From positions 62,001-126,000 of the forward strand of contig NZ_JAKCWP010000007.1 of the NCBI RefSeq assembly GCF_028767125.1: 64,000 nt of DNA. The letters run 5' to 3'. The notes under the pieces were generated by a model. That model saw nothing but the letters and a program-made list of their open reading frames with translations. It was not told the DNA's origin and did no database searches. Source of the stretch: Chelativorans sp. YIM 93263. GTDB lineage: Bacteria > Pseudomonadota > Alphaproteobacteria > Rhizobiales > Rhizobiaceae. Below are positions 35,553-45,847 of the stretch, piece after piece. Each line of letters opens with the position of its first letter. Position 1 is the stretch's first letter. Both the position numbers and the translations under genes were made by a program.

Positions 35553-36085
35553 TCCGTTCCTGAATCAGCGGCCGGAGCGCGCCAGCGACGGTACAATGCT
35601 GCAGCGGCGAAGAGGACCATCAGCACTCCGCAAATGACCAGGGGGGCGGCGCGCCAGCTTTCGGTAAGGCCAATCAGCGGGATTTTTCGGCGCAGATTGG
35701 TCATGACCAGATGCCACCCCTGCCAGGCCATGAAACAGCCGAAGGCGATCATCGCCAGATCGCTGACCAGCCGCAAAACGGCACGTGGTAAGGGCGGCAT
35801 CGCCTCGCGGATGAAATCGATGCTTAGATGCGCGTTGCGGCGGATTCCCACCGCCGCCCCCAGAAAGGTGACATAGACGACGATGAGCAGTGAGGCCTGC
35901 TCGACCCAGGTCGGCGTGTCATTGAGCACGTACCGGCCGTAAACGAGCCATCCAAAAATGGCGATCAACAGGACCAGAAGAGCACCGGCGAGCCAAAGAC
36001 AGATATCCGCCAGCCAGTCCAGAAGCCGATCCACCGCGGCCAGCAGGGCCGTTTCCCGGCTTTCAGGCCGGTTTTCCTTCACCAT
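35549..36085 (-). CDS. TRAP transporter small permease, DctQ type
   Basis: Small membrane subunit of the TRAP system with four hydrophobic helices. I prefer ATG 36085 (178 residues), which has GGAG upstream; ATG 36133 would add 16 residues, lacks a ribosome site and would start 11 bases after dctP. The segment GRYVLNDTPTWVEQAS and the following RRNAHLSIDFI are characteristic DctQ motifs. Overlaps dctM by four bases. The heterodimer with DctM forms the carrier. Confidence 0.9.
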   Translation of the reverse strand: MVKENRPESRETALLAAVDRLLDWLADICLWLAGALLVLLIAIFGWLVYGRYVLNDTPTWVEQASLLIVVYVTFLGAAVGIRRNAHLSIDFIREAMPPLPRAVLRLVSDLAMIAFGCFMAWQGWHLVMTNLRRKIPLIGLTESWRAAPLVICGVLMVLFAAAALYRRWRAPAADSGTD

Positions 36086-36144
36086 TGCGCCATGCTCCGC
36101 GAGCCAGGACCGGAGTGGTTTCCGGCCCTGCATTGACTACCGGC

Positions 36145-37125
36145 TCAATTGGTTTCCTGGATGTCCCGGATCAGCGATTCCAGATCCGGATTTTCTTCGA
36201 TGAAACCGGCGTAGACGGGCTCCATGGCTGCCTGGAATGCCGATTTGTCCGCGATCTCGTTGATCTGGATTCCGGCCTCCTCGACCTTCTTGCGGCTTTC
36301 CGCCGACCCTTCAGCCCAAAGCTGGCGTTGCGTTTCGGCTGCCCGGACGGCCGCCTCGCGCACGATCTCCTGATCCTCCGGAGACAGCGCCTCCCAGCTC
36401 GCCTGAGAAATGCAGATGCACTCGGGGATGATCAGGTGCTCGGTGGCGGAATAGAACTTGGCCACCTCGAAGTGGTTGCTCGAATCAAAGGAGGGGTAGT
36501 TGTTTTCGGCGCCGTCGATGACCCCGGTCTTCAGCGACTGATAGACCTCACCATAGGCCATTGGCGTGGCATTGCCGCCCATCTTATCGACCATCTGCAC
36601 GTAAAGGTCGTTGTTCATGACCCGCAGCTTCATTCCGGCAAGATCGTCCGGCGTCTCGATCGGGCGATCGGTGTTGTAGAAGCTGCGCGCACCCGAATCG
36701 AACCAGGACAGGGCGATGAGGCCGTTCTCGGCAAGTGCGTCGGCGAACCGCTGGCCGATTTCGCCGTCCATCACCTCGTGCATGTTATCCAGGTCGGTGA
36801 AGAGGAATGGCAGGGACAGCACATTGGTGGCCGGAACGATCGGCCCCATCGGGCCCATGTTGAAATTCGCAAAATCGAGAGCGCCGTTGCGCGTCTGCTC
36901 GATTGCGTCGGGCTGATCGCCGAGGACACCGCCGTGATAGACGGTAGCGTTTATGCGCCCTTCCGTATTCTCGGTCACCTCTTCGGCGAACTGATCCAGC
37001 GCGACGCTGTTTGGATAGCCCTCCGGATGGATGTTCCAGCCGCGCCAGTCCTGCGCGGACACGATTGCAGCCTGCGCCAGCAATACGGCGCCGGCGAGCG
37101 CCGTGGTGCGAAGAATGTCTTTCAT
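36145..37125 (-). CDS. TRAP transporter substrate-binding protein, DctP type
   Basis: Periplasmic receptor of the TRAP system, 326 residues. A signal peptide (basic start, LAGAVLLAQAAIVSAQ, cleavage near residue 24) precedes GWNIHPEGYPNSVALDQFAE. The DctP-family substrate Arg is expected in MKLRVMNND near residue 171, and MAYGEVYQSLKTGVIDGAEN near 190-209 is typical. The start ATG 37125 follows GGGAGG. First gene of the leftward operon dctP-dctQ-dctM-udh-SDR, driven by a promoter overlapping that of gntR. Relatives in uronate loci bind glucuronate or galacturonate; here this is inferred from context. Confidence 0.92.
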   Translation of the reverse strand: MKDILRTTALAGAVLLAQAAIVSAQDWRGWNIHPEGYPNSVALDQFAEEVTENTEGRINATVYHGGVLGDQPDAIEQTRNGALDFANFNMGPMGPIVPATNVLSLPFLFTDLDNMHEVMDGEIGQRFADALAENGLIALSWFDSGARSFYNTDRPIETPDDLAGMKLRVMNNDLYVQMVDKMGGNATPMAYGEVYQSLKTGVIDGAENNYPSFDSSNHFEVAKFYSATEHLIIPECICISQASWEALSPEDQEIVREAAVRAAETQRQLWAEGSAESRKKVEEAGIQINEIADKSAFQAAMEPVYAGFIEENPDLESLIRDIQETN

Positions 37126-37150
37126 CTGCTTTCCTCCCGATTGCGCTATG

Positions 37151-37199
37151 TTGTCATACAGACTTGATACTTATAATATGTATTTGGAAACAGCGTCAA
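37151..37199. promoter_or_regulatory. Divergent overlapping promoters for dctP and gntR with operator half-site
   Basis: Rightward: TTGTCA (37151-37156), 17 bases, TAATAT (37174-37179). Leftward: TTGACG (complement of 37194-37199), 17 bases, TTATAA (complement of 37171-37176). The two -10 elements overlap, so the operons should compete or be jointly controlled. TCATACA at 37154-37160 is the complement of TGTATGA, which recurs twice upstream of kdgD; likely GntR half-sites. Confidence 0.6.
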
Positions 37200-37278
37200 C
37201 AACGATGAGGCACACAAGCCGATATGTTGACCGAGGCTGCCGGGCAAGGCACATGAACGACAGAAGAGGATGCAGCAC

Positions 37279-38049
37279 ATGAGCAGCGAAACGGCCCGAG
37301 CGCAGAGGACCGGACCGGAAAGGCAGCGGTCGGGCCGGGTAAGCCTTGTCGCCACCGTCAGCGACGATTTGCGCCGGCGTATTCTGGAAGGCCACCTCAA
37401 GATCGGAGACCGGTTGCCCAGCGAAGCCGAACTGACACGTGAGTATTCGGTGAGCCGGACCGTTATTCGCGAAGCGATCGCCACCTTGCGCTACGAGAAC
37501 CTTGTGGAGGCGCGGCAGGGAGCCGGCGTGTTCGTGCGCAACAATCAGCCGGCCAATACCGTGCCGTTCTCCCAACCCGACTACGCCCGCATCTCTTCCA
37601 TTATCGAAATCCTCGAATTGCGTGCCGCAGTGGAGATGGAAGCGGCCGCGTTGGCCGCTGCAAGGCGATCGCCGGCGCAGGAAGAGGCAATCGTCGAACG
37701 CTACGAAGACATCAATGGGCTGATTGCCAGCGGGGAGCCAACGCACGATGCCGACATGGCCTTTCACCTGGCGATCGCAGAGGCAACGAATAATCCCCGT
37801 TTCCGGGAGATTCTGGCGCTTTTCGGGCTCGAAGCGATTCCCAGGGCCCTGCTACGCCCGGGCGCGGACGCGACGACGCCCAAGGACTATCTCGTGAAGA
37901 TCCAGGAAGAGCACCGGCGAATCGCCGAAGCTATTTCTCTCCGCGATGAACAAGCCGCCCGCGACGCAATGCGCACCCACCTGATCGGAAGCCAGCAGCG
38001 CTATCGGGCACGGCTGCGGGGTGGCAATTCGCAAGGGCGCAATACATAG
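37279..38049 (+). CDS. GntR family regulator, FadR/FCD subfamily
   Basis: Regulator of the hexuronate locus by position. The winged helix-turn-helix lies at about residues 15-85 (GHLKIGDRLPSEAELTREYS, SRTVIREAIATLRYENLV) and the all-helical FCD ligand domain in the remainder, with the metal/ligand residues DADMAFHLAIAEATNNP near 155-171 and a late HRRIAEAI. ATG 37279 has AGAGGA at good spacing; ATG 37270 is in frame. 256 residues. Relatives such as UxuR and ExuR are repressors relieved by uronate; repeated TGTATGA boxes at both flanks support local control. Confidence 0.9.
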   Translation: MSSETARAQRTGPERQRSGRVSLVATVSDDLRRRILEGHLKIGDRLPSEAELTREYSVSRTVIREAIATLRYENLVEARQGAGVFVRNNQPANTVPFSQPDYARISSIIEILELRAAVEMEAAALAAARRSPAQEEAIVERYEDINGLIASGEPTHDADMAFHLAIAEATNNPRFREILALFGLEAIPRALLRPGADATTPKDYLVKIQEEHRRIAEAISLRDEQAARDAMRTHLIGSQQRYRARLRGGNSQGRNT

Positions 38050-38057
38050 TACATATG

Positions 38058-40157
<2,100 letters not shown>

Positions 40158-40159
40158 GA

Positions 40160-41017
40160 ATGATCGAACGGACATATTCGGGTGCCAAGCCGAAAACCGC
40201 CATGCCTGCGGGCGCGACGGACACGCAGATGCACATGTATCTGCCGGATTTCCCCGCACAGCCGGGCGGCCCGCCCTTGCCGGAGGGATTGCCCGGACCG
40301 GCTGCATACCGGCAAGTGATGGATTGGCTCGGCATTGAGCGTGTGGTGATCACACAAGGCAATGCGCATCAGCATGACAATGCGAATCTGGTCGCCTGCC
40401 TGCGGGAAATGGGGCCTGCGGCACGCGGCGTGGCCAGCATCACGGGCGAGACGAGCGATACCGACATGGAAACGCTCCACCAGACAGGAGTCCGTGGCGC
40501 ACGGATCATGGACCTGCTGGGCGGCGCCGTCGGGCTGGAGGCGCTCGAGGCGGTGGATGCGCGCGCCCACGCCTTCGGCTGGTGCGTGGCCGTGCAATTC
40601 GACGGCACCCACCTTCTCGAGCACGAGCCGAGGCTCAAGCGCCTTCAGAGCCGCTACATCATCGATCATCACGGCAAGTTCTTCTCCGGCATCAGCCCGG
40701 ATTCACCGGAGGTGGATGCGCTCAAGCGGCTGATCGACGGCGGCAATTGCTGGTTCAAATTCGCCGGCTGCTACGAGTCGTCACGTTCGGGTCCGCCCGA
40801 CTATGAAGATATCGCCGCGGTTGCGCGCGTTATGGCCGCCCATGCGCCGGAACGCATTCTCTGGGGCACGAACTGGCCGCACAATCTCATCAAGCGCACC
40901 GAGGATTATCCCGACGATGCCGTGCTTCTCGACACCGTGCTCGGCTGGGTGCCGGAAGAGCACCGTAAAAAGGTGCTCGTCGACAGCCCGGCAGCGCTTT
41001 TTGATTTCGCGGATTAG
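40160..41017 (+). CDS. gli: D-galactarolactone isomerase (amidohydrolase superfamily)
   Basis: Interconverts galactaro-1,5-lactone (the product of Udh) and the 1,4-lactone used by Gci. The 285-residue protein begins with RTYSGAKPK and ATDTQMHMYLPDFPA, has QGNAHQHDNANLVACL, FDHHGKF-like IIDHHGKFFSGI and WFKFAGCYESS, and ends with ERILWGTNWPHN; this matches the COG3618 enzyme next to Gci in Agrobacterium as I recall it. Metal-ligand His/Asp residues of the superfamily are only partly kept, typical for this lactonase-like branch. Last gene of the operon; a terminator follows. Confidence 0.88.
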   Translation: MIERTYSGAKPKTAMPAGATDTQMHMYLPDFPAQPGGPPLPEGLPGPAAYRQVMDWLGIERVVITQGNAHQHDNANLVACLREMGPAARGVASITGETSDTDMETLHQTGVRGARIMDLLGGAVGLEALEAVDARAHAFGWCVAVQFDGTHLLEHEPRLKRLQSRYIIDHHGKFFSGISPDSPEVDALKRLIDGGNCWFKFAGCYESSRSGPPDYEDIAAVARVMAAHAPERILWGTNWPHNLIKRTEDYPDDAVLLDTVLGWVPEEHRKKVLVDSPAALFDFAD

Positions 41018-41159
41018 AGCACGATGAGTTGAAGCAGGCCGATCCCTCGCGGTCATCCCGATAGGTTCCGTCCTACAGGCTACGACGGAATAGCGGTGCT
41101 GGCGTGTTCCGATCCAGTTTCATCTTGCTCTGACCGGAATCGGGTCATGGGATATTCAG

Positions 41160-41197
41160 AAGGGCTGCCGACGGCATGTTCCGGCAGCCCTTGTTTT
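41160..41197 (+). terminator. Rho-independent terminator after gli
   Basis: AAGGGCTGCCG (41160-41170) and CGGCAGCCCTT (41182-41192) form an 11-bp stem with an 11-base loop, followed by TTGTTTT. It closes the gntR-kdgD-gci-gli arm just before the convergent RND gene. Confidence 0.8.
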
Positions 41198-41202
41198 CCG
41201 GT

Positions 41203-44200
41203 TTACCCGGTGGATTGGGGCATAAGGTTGGGGTCTGGCTTTTCCGCCTCCTCCGGTAGATCTTTGGCTGCCAGGAAAGTGTAGAACATGGGCACCACAA
41301 AGAGGGTAAACATGGTTCCCACCAGGATACCCGTGAAGATCACGAGCCCTATGGAGTGGCGTGCCGCAGCTCCGGCGCCGGAAGCGGTGATCAGCGGCAC
41401 CACGCCGAGCGACATGGCGCCCGTCGTCATCAGGATGGGCCGCAGGCGCACCCGGGCAGACGCTACGATGGCATCGCGCCGGCGCATTCCATGGTGCTCT
41501 CGCTGCTGATTGGCGAATTCGACCAGCAGAATGCCGTGCTTGGTGATCAGGCCGATCAGGGTGATCAACCCGACCTGGGTGTAGATGTTCAAGGTACCGA
41601 GGCCGAGGTTCAGCGGCAACATCGCGCCGAAGATCGAAAGCGGAACCGACATCAGGATGATAAGCGGATCGCGGAAGCTCTCGAACTGCGCAGCCAACAC
41701 GAGATAGATGACCACGACAGCCAAAGCAAAGGCGATCAGGGTCGTGTTGCCCTGCTCCTTTTCCAGACGCGACTGATCGGCATACTCGATAAAAAAGCCG
41801 GCTGGGATGTTCTGCTGCGCAATATTTTCAATGGTCTGGAGGCCGTCGCCCGTCGTCACACCGGGGCGCGGCAGGGCGGAAATCGTCGCCGAATTAAGCT
41901 GATCGAACTGCTCGATCGCCGCCGGCGCCGCATTAGTGGAAATGTCCACGACGGCCGACAGTGGCACCATCTCGTTCGTGACAGAACGTACGAAGAGGTC
42001 ACCGAGCCGCTCCGGATTGTTCCGATACTCCTGGGGCACCTGTGTGATGATGTCGTAGCTCTGTGACTCTCGGTCGAACTGCGCCACGGCTCCGCCGCCG
42101 ACGAGCAGGCTCAAGGTGGTCGCGATATCGCGGACGGACAGGTTCAGCGCCGCGGCACGATCGCGATCGATGGTCACCGTTACTTGCGGCGCGTTGAAGG
42201 AGAGCGAGTTCTGGACGACTATGAACCGGCCGGATTCCTCCGCCTCCTGCTTGATCCGCTCGGCCACCTCGTAAACCTGGCTTGCTTCGCCGGTCGACTG
42301 GATCACGACGGAAATCGGCAAACCGCCGCCGGCACCAGGCAGAGACGGCGGCGCAAATACGAGGGCCTCCACACCGGTGATGCCCGAAATCCGCGACTGG
42401 ATGTCCTGCTGAATCGCGGCCTGTGACCGGTCGCGCTCCGACCAGTCCTTGAGGGCCCAAACGGCAAAGGCTTGATTGACCTGCCCACCGAACCCAACGG
42501 CCGAGAAGCTCGACTGCAACTCCGGCAGATCCTCCGTCCTCTCCATGATCTGGTCTATGTACCGGGCGGTATATTCGGAGGTAGCGTACTGAGGGGCGGT
42601 GACCATCGAGAAGAGTCCACCCTGATCTTCCTCGGGCGCAAGCTCGGTCGAGGTGTTGAAGAACATGAAGCCGGTCAACGAAACAAGCGTGATGACGATC
42701 AGAAGCGTCACGGGTCGATATTTCAGCGAGCCCGCAACCAGCCGCTCATAACGGTTTTCGATGCGCTCAAAAATCCTGTCGATGAAACTCTGGAAGCGGC
42801 TGGTTTCGCCGCTCCTGAGTATGCGGGCGCTCATCATCGGCGTGATCGTCACCGCGACGATGCCGGATAGGATGACGGCCCCGGCAAGGGTGACCGCGAA
42901 CTCCCGGAAAAGCGCACCGGTCAGCCCGCCCGTAAAGGCGAGCGGCGCGAAGACCGCGGCGAGCGTGATCGTCATCGCCACCACGGCGGAGAAGATCTCG
43001 CGCATTCCGTTGAAGGCCGCCTGCATCGCGGACATGCCCTCCTCTTCCATATGGCGGTGAATGTTTTCCACCACCACGATGGCGTCATCGACCACCAGCC
43101 CGATCGCCAGCACCATGGCGAGCAGCGACAAAAGATTGATCGAGTAACCGAATAGGAAAAGGACGAAGCACACACCGATCAACGAAAGCGGAATCGTCAC
43201 GATCGGCATCAGCACCGAACGGAAGGAGCCGAGGAAAAGCAGGATGACCAGAATGACGATCACGACCGCTTCCGCGATCGTCATGAACACTTCCTCGATC
43301 GAGGCACTGATCTGTTCGGTGGCATCATAGACCATGGTGATGGTCATGCCATCCGGCAGGCTCGTCCGAATCTCCGGAAGCTCGTCGAGCACCGCCGCCG
43401 CGGTATCCAGCGGGTTGGCGTCGGGGGTCGGGAAAATGCCGATAAACGTACCAGGCTCACCGTTAAACTTGACGATCACATCATCGTTTTCAGCGGCGAG
43501 CTCGACCCTGGCGACATCACGCAAACGGACGACCTCACCATCCTGCGATGAAAGCGGGAGCGCGCCGAACGCCTCGGCGGTCTGGATGGTCGACTTCAGC
43601 GTGATAGGATAGGCGACGTATTCGTTCTCCGTCTTGCCCGGCGCGGAGAGGAAGTTGGACGCATTGATGGCGTTGAGCACTTCCGAGGCCGTCATCCCGC
43701 GACCAGCAAGCCGGACCGGATCGACCCACACGCGCATGGAATAATCGGCAGCGCCGAGGACCTGCGCGTCGCCGACACCCTCAAGGGTGGACATGCGGGG
43801 CCGGATCACGCGTTTGATGTACTCGGTCAGCTGTTCGGCGGTCATGTTCGGATTCTGCATCGCCAGATACATGATCGCGAACTGCTCGCCGGTGCCCTTG
43901 ACGATCACCGGGTCCTTGGCATCAGTGGGAAGCTGGCCGCGCACGCTTTGGACCTGGGCCATGACTTCCGTCAGAGCCGTATCCGGATCGGAGCCGAGCT
44001 TCATGTTCACCGTCACCACGCTGACCGATGGCCGGCTCTGGGACGTGACGTAATCGACATTCTCAGCGTTCGCCGCCGCCCGCGCAACGGGTGCGGTGAT
44101 GAAGCCCTGGATCAGATCCGCGCTCGCGCCCGGATAGGACGTGGTGATGGTGAGAACGGTTTCTTCAATTTCAGGATACTGGCGCACCTGAAGATTAAAG

Positions 44201-44289
44201 ATGCTCTGTATCCCCAGGAGCAGAATGATCGCGCCGAGAACCGTCGAAAGAACCGGCCGGCGGATGAAGATATCGGATATGCTCCTCAT
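41203..44289 (-). CDS. RND efflux pump inner-membrane transporter (HAE1 family)
   Basis: Proton-driven multidrug exporter of 1028 residues, the standard AcrB/MexF length. Opening SISDIFIRRPVLSTVLG and the first periplasmic PEIEETVLTITTSYPGA are typical. The proton-relay aspartates are present in AIGLVVDDAIVVVENIHRH near 400, and twelve membrane segments in two halves are evident. The C-terminal half contains LVLAAQFESFRDPLIIL. The start overlaps the stop of the adaptor gene by four bases, so both are cotranscribed from the adaptor. No outer-membrane TolC gene is adjacent. Substrate range unknown. Confidence 0.94.
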   Translation of the reverse strand: MRSISDIFIRRPVLSTVLGAIILLLGIQSIFNLQVRQYPEIEETVLTITTSYPGASADLIQGFITAPVARAAANAENVDYVTSQSRPSVSVVTVNMKLGSDPDTALTEVMAQVQSVRGQLPTDAKDPVIVKGTGEQFAIMYLAMQNPNMTAEQLTEYIKRVIRPRMSTLEGVGDAQVLGAADYSMRVWVDPVRLAGRGMTASEVLNAINASNFLSAPGKTENEYVAYPITLKSTIQTAEAFGALPLSSQDGEVVRLRDVARVELAAENDDVIVKFNGEPGTFIGIFPTPDANPLDTAAAVLDELPEIRTSLPDGMTITMVYDATEQISASIEEVFMTIAEAVVIVILVILLFLGSFRSVLMPIVTIPLSLIGVCFVLFLFGYSINLLSLLAMVLAIGLVVDDAIVVVENIHRHMEEEGMSAMQAAFNGMREIFSAVVAMTITLAAVFAPLAFTGGLTGALFREFAVTLAGAVILSGIVAVTITPMMSARILRSGETSRFQSFIDRIFERIENRYERLVAGSLKYRPVTLLIVITLVSLTGFMFFNTSTELAPEEDQGGLFSMVTAPQYATSEYTARYIDQIMERTEDLPELQSSFSAVGFGGQVNQAFAVWALKDWSERDRSQAAIQQDIQSRISGITGVEALVFAPPSLPGAGGGLPISVVIQSTGEASQVYEVAERIKQEAEESGRFIVVQNSLSFNAPQVTVTIDRDRAAALNLSVRDIATTLSLLVGGGAVAQFDRESQSYDIITQVPQEYRNNPERLGDLFVRSVTNEMVPLSAVVDISTNAAPAAIEQFDQLNSATISALPRPGVTTGDGLQTIENIAQQNIPAGFFIEYADQSRLEKEQGNTTLIAFALAVVVIYLVLAAQFESFRDPLIILMSVPLSIFGAMLPLNLGLGTLNIYTQVGLITLIGLITKHGILLVEFANQQREHHGMRRRDAIVASARVRLRPILMTTGAMSLGVVPLITASGAGAAARHSIGLVIFTGILVGTMFTLFVVPMFYTFLAAKDLPEEAEKPDPNLMPQSTG

Positions 44290-45515
44290 TGTTCGCCTGC
44301 CTGCGCGCTGTCCGCATTCTCGCCAGCGCTGTCGCCACCATCATCGTCCTGATTGTCCACCGTCACCGGCGTTCCGTTGTTCAGCCGGTTCTGGCCGCCC
44401 GTGACGACCTGATCTCCAGCCGAGAGACCCTCGCTGATCTCGACCAACTGGCCGCTGCGGCGGCCGGTCTTGACGAAGACCTGTTTCACAGCCAGCGATG
44501 GCTCCGAGGACTGGTCGTCACCGCCGGAAGCGTCACCATTCTCCGTTCCCTCGTCCGGTGCGCTTTGGGCCTGCGCGGAGGCGTCGGCCTCTCCGTTGAC
44601 CTCGTTCTCCGGTACGACGACAAAGATGTGGTCACCATACAGGCTCGCCACGACAGCCGTTTGCGGCAGCGCCAGCACCCCCTCCTCCTCCGGCAACTCA
44701 ACCCTGACTTCGACGAACTGGCCTGGCGTCAAGCGCCCCTCGGGCTCATCAACGCGAGCCCGCAGAGTGACCAGCCGAGACTGGGGATCGACCTTTGGAT
44801 TGATGCCTTCGATCATGCCTTTGAACGGCGTCTCGCTGTCGGTCAAACCAAGCCGTACAGGCTGACCGATCTTGACCTGCGTCAGCTCCTGCTCGGGAAT
44901 GGTGAAATCCACGCGCATAACGTCCGTGTTCTGCAGCGTGGCAACGACCGTTCCCGGCGAGATGTATTGCCCGAGCTGGATCTGCGGAATGCCAATGATC
45001 CCGTTGAAGGGTGCCTTGATCTGTCTCTGGTCGATAGCGGCCTGCGCCTTTTCGACTTGCGCGGCGGAGGCATCCGCGGCAGCACGCGCCGAGTCGACAT
45101 TCATGTCAGTGCCGACCTGGCGCTGCTGAAGCTCCTGAGCGCGGGTCAGGTTGCTTTTGTCGAGCTGTGCCTGGGCCTGGGCGGCAGAAAGATCGGCCCG
45201 CTGCATGGCATCGTCCAGTTGAACGAGGAGCTGGCCTTGCTCGACCTCGTCATTGGCCTGAAAATTAATCTCACTAACAATGCCGGCAGCCTCCACGCTG
45301 AGGTCGACGCCGTTTACAGCGCTGACGGTGCCAATGGCCTCGATTTCCGGCGTCCAGCTTGTCGGCTCGACCGTAATCGTCGAGACAGGAATCGTCTGGG
45401 CCGGCATGTTTGCGAAAAACTGCTGAATTGCGTGGTTGCGATAAAGATTGAAGCCGACGAGACCGCCGCCAATGAGAACAAGAAGAACAAGTGCGATGAT
45501 GAAACGCTTAATCAT
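44286..45515 (-). CDS. RND efflux periplasmic adaptor (membrane fusion protein)
   Basis: Adaptor joining the RND pump to an outer-membrane channel; 409 residues. N-terminal membrane anchor at about 5-26, then beta-barrel/lipoyl halves flanking a coiled-coil hairpin (lipoyl ISVEAAGIVSEINFQANDEV-like segment, then DAMQRADLSAAQAQAQLDKS). Unusual is a low-complexity acidic insert at about residues 300-345, rich in Glu, Asp, Ser, Gln and Gly, within the C-terminal domain, plus a second acidic tail. Such inserts are variable and probably flexible loops. First gene of the efflux operon; the divergent region upstream has a TTTGC/GCAAA dyad. Confidence 0.92.
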   Translation of the reverse strand: MIKRFIIALVLLVLIGGGLVGFNLYRNHAIQQFFANMPAQTIPVSTITVEPTSWTPEIEAIGTVSAVNGVDLSVEAAGIVSEINFQANDEVEQGQLLVQLDDAMQRADLSAAQAQAQLDKSNLTRAQELQQRQVGTDMNVDSARAAADASAAQVEKAQAAIDQRQIKAPFNGIIGIPQIQLGQYISPGTVVATLQNTDVMRVDFTIPEQELTQVKIGQPVRLGLTDSETPFKGMIEGINPKVDPQSRLVTLRARVDEPEGRLTPGQFVEVRVELPEEEGVLALPQTAVVASLYGDHIFVVVPENEVNGEADASAQAQSAPDEGTENGDASGGDDQSSEPSLAVKQVFVKTGRRSGQLVEISEGLSAGDQVVTGGQNRLNNGTPVTVDNQDDDGGDSAGENADSAQAGEQ

Positions 45516-45847
45516 GGCCAGAGATCCTCGTTCTGGACGTTCATTGGCTGTGCAAGAAAATCCCTACAGCCCAAGGATGAACCTGCCGTAAATCCGTAAG
45601 AAGCCGGAAAGTATTCGCTGCGAATGCAACTTCGCAGAAGCCACACTCTCCGTCCCGTGAAGTGAGGGCGGGTTTGTTGAACGATTCTATCATGCTTTGC
45701 AAGTTCGGACTGCAAAACCAGATTGATTGTTCGCCTGCGAACGATCGCCGCAACTTCTTCTACCCGTGGCGATTACCATATGAACGCCTTGGCACTTGCT
45801 TTCGAGGCTGAATCCGCCGCGGCTAATGCGGCTACCGGATGGAGAAT
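45516..45847. promoter_or_regulatory. Divergent control region with dyad, efflux operon and Na/Pi gene
   Basis: The 332-base gap between the adaptor and Na/phosphate genes holds no gene I can support. It contains the imperfect dyad TTTGCAAGT/ACTGCAAAA at 45696-45717, located where a -35 for the efflux operon could lie (TTGCAG on the minus strand, with GATAGA about 18 bases on). A local repressor is not adjacent. Confidence 0.35.
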
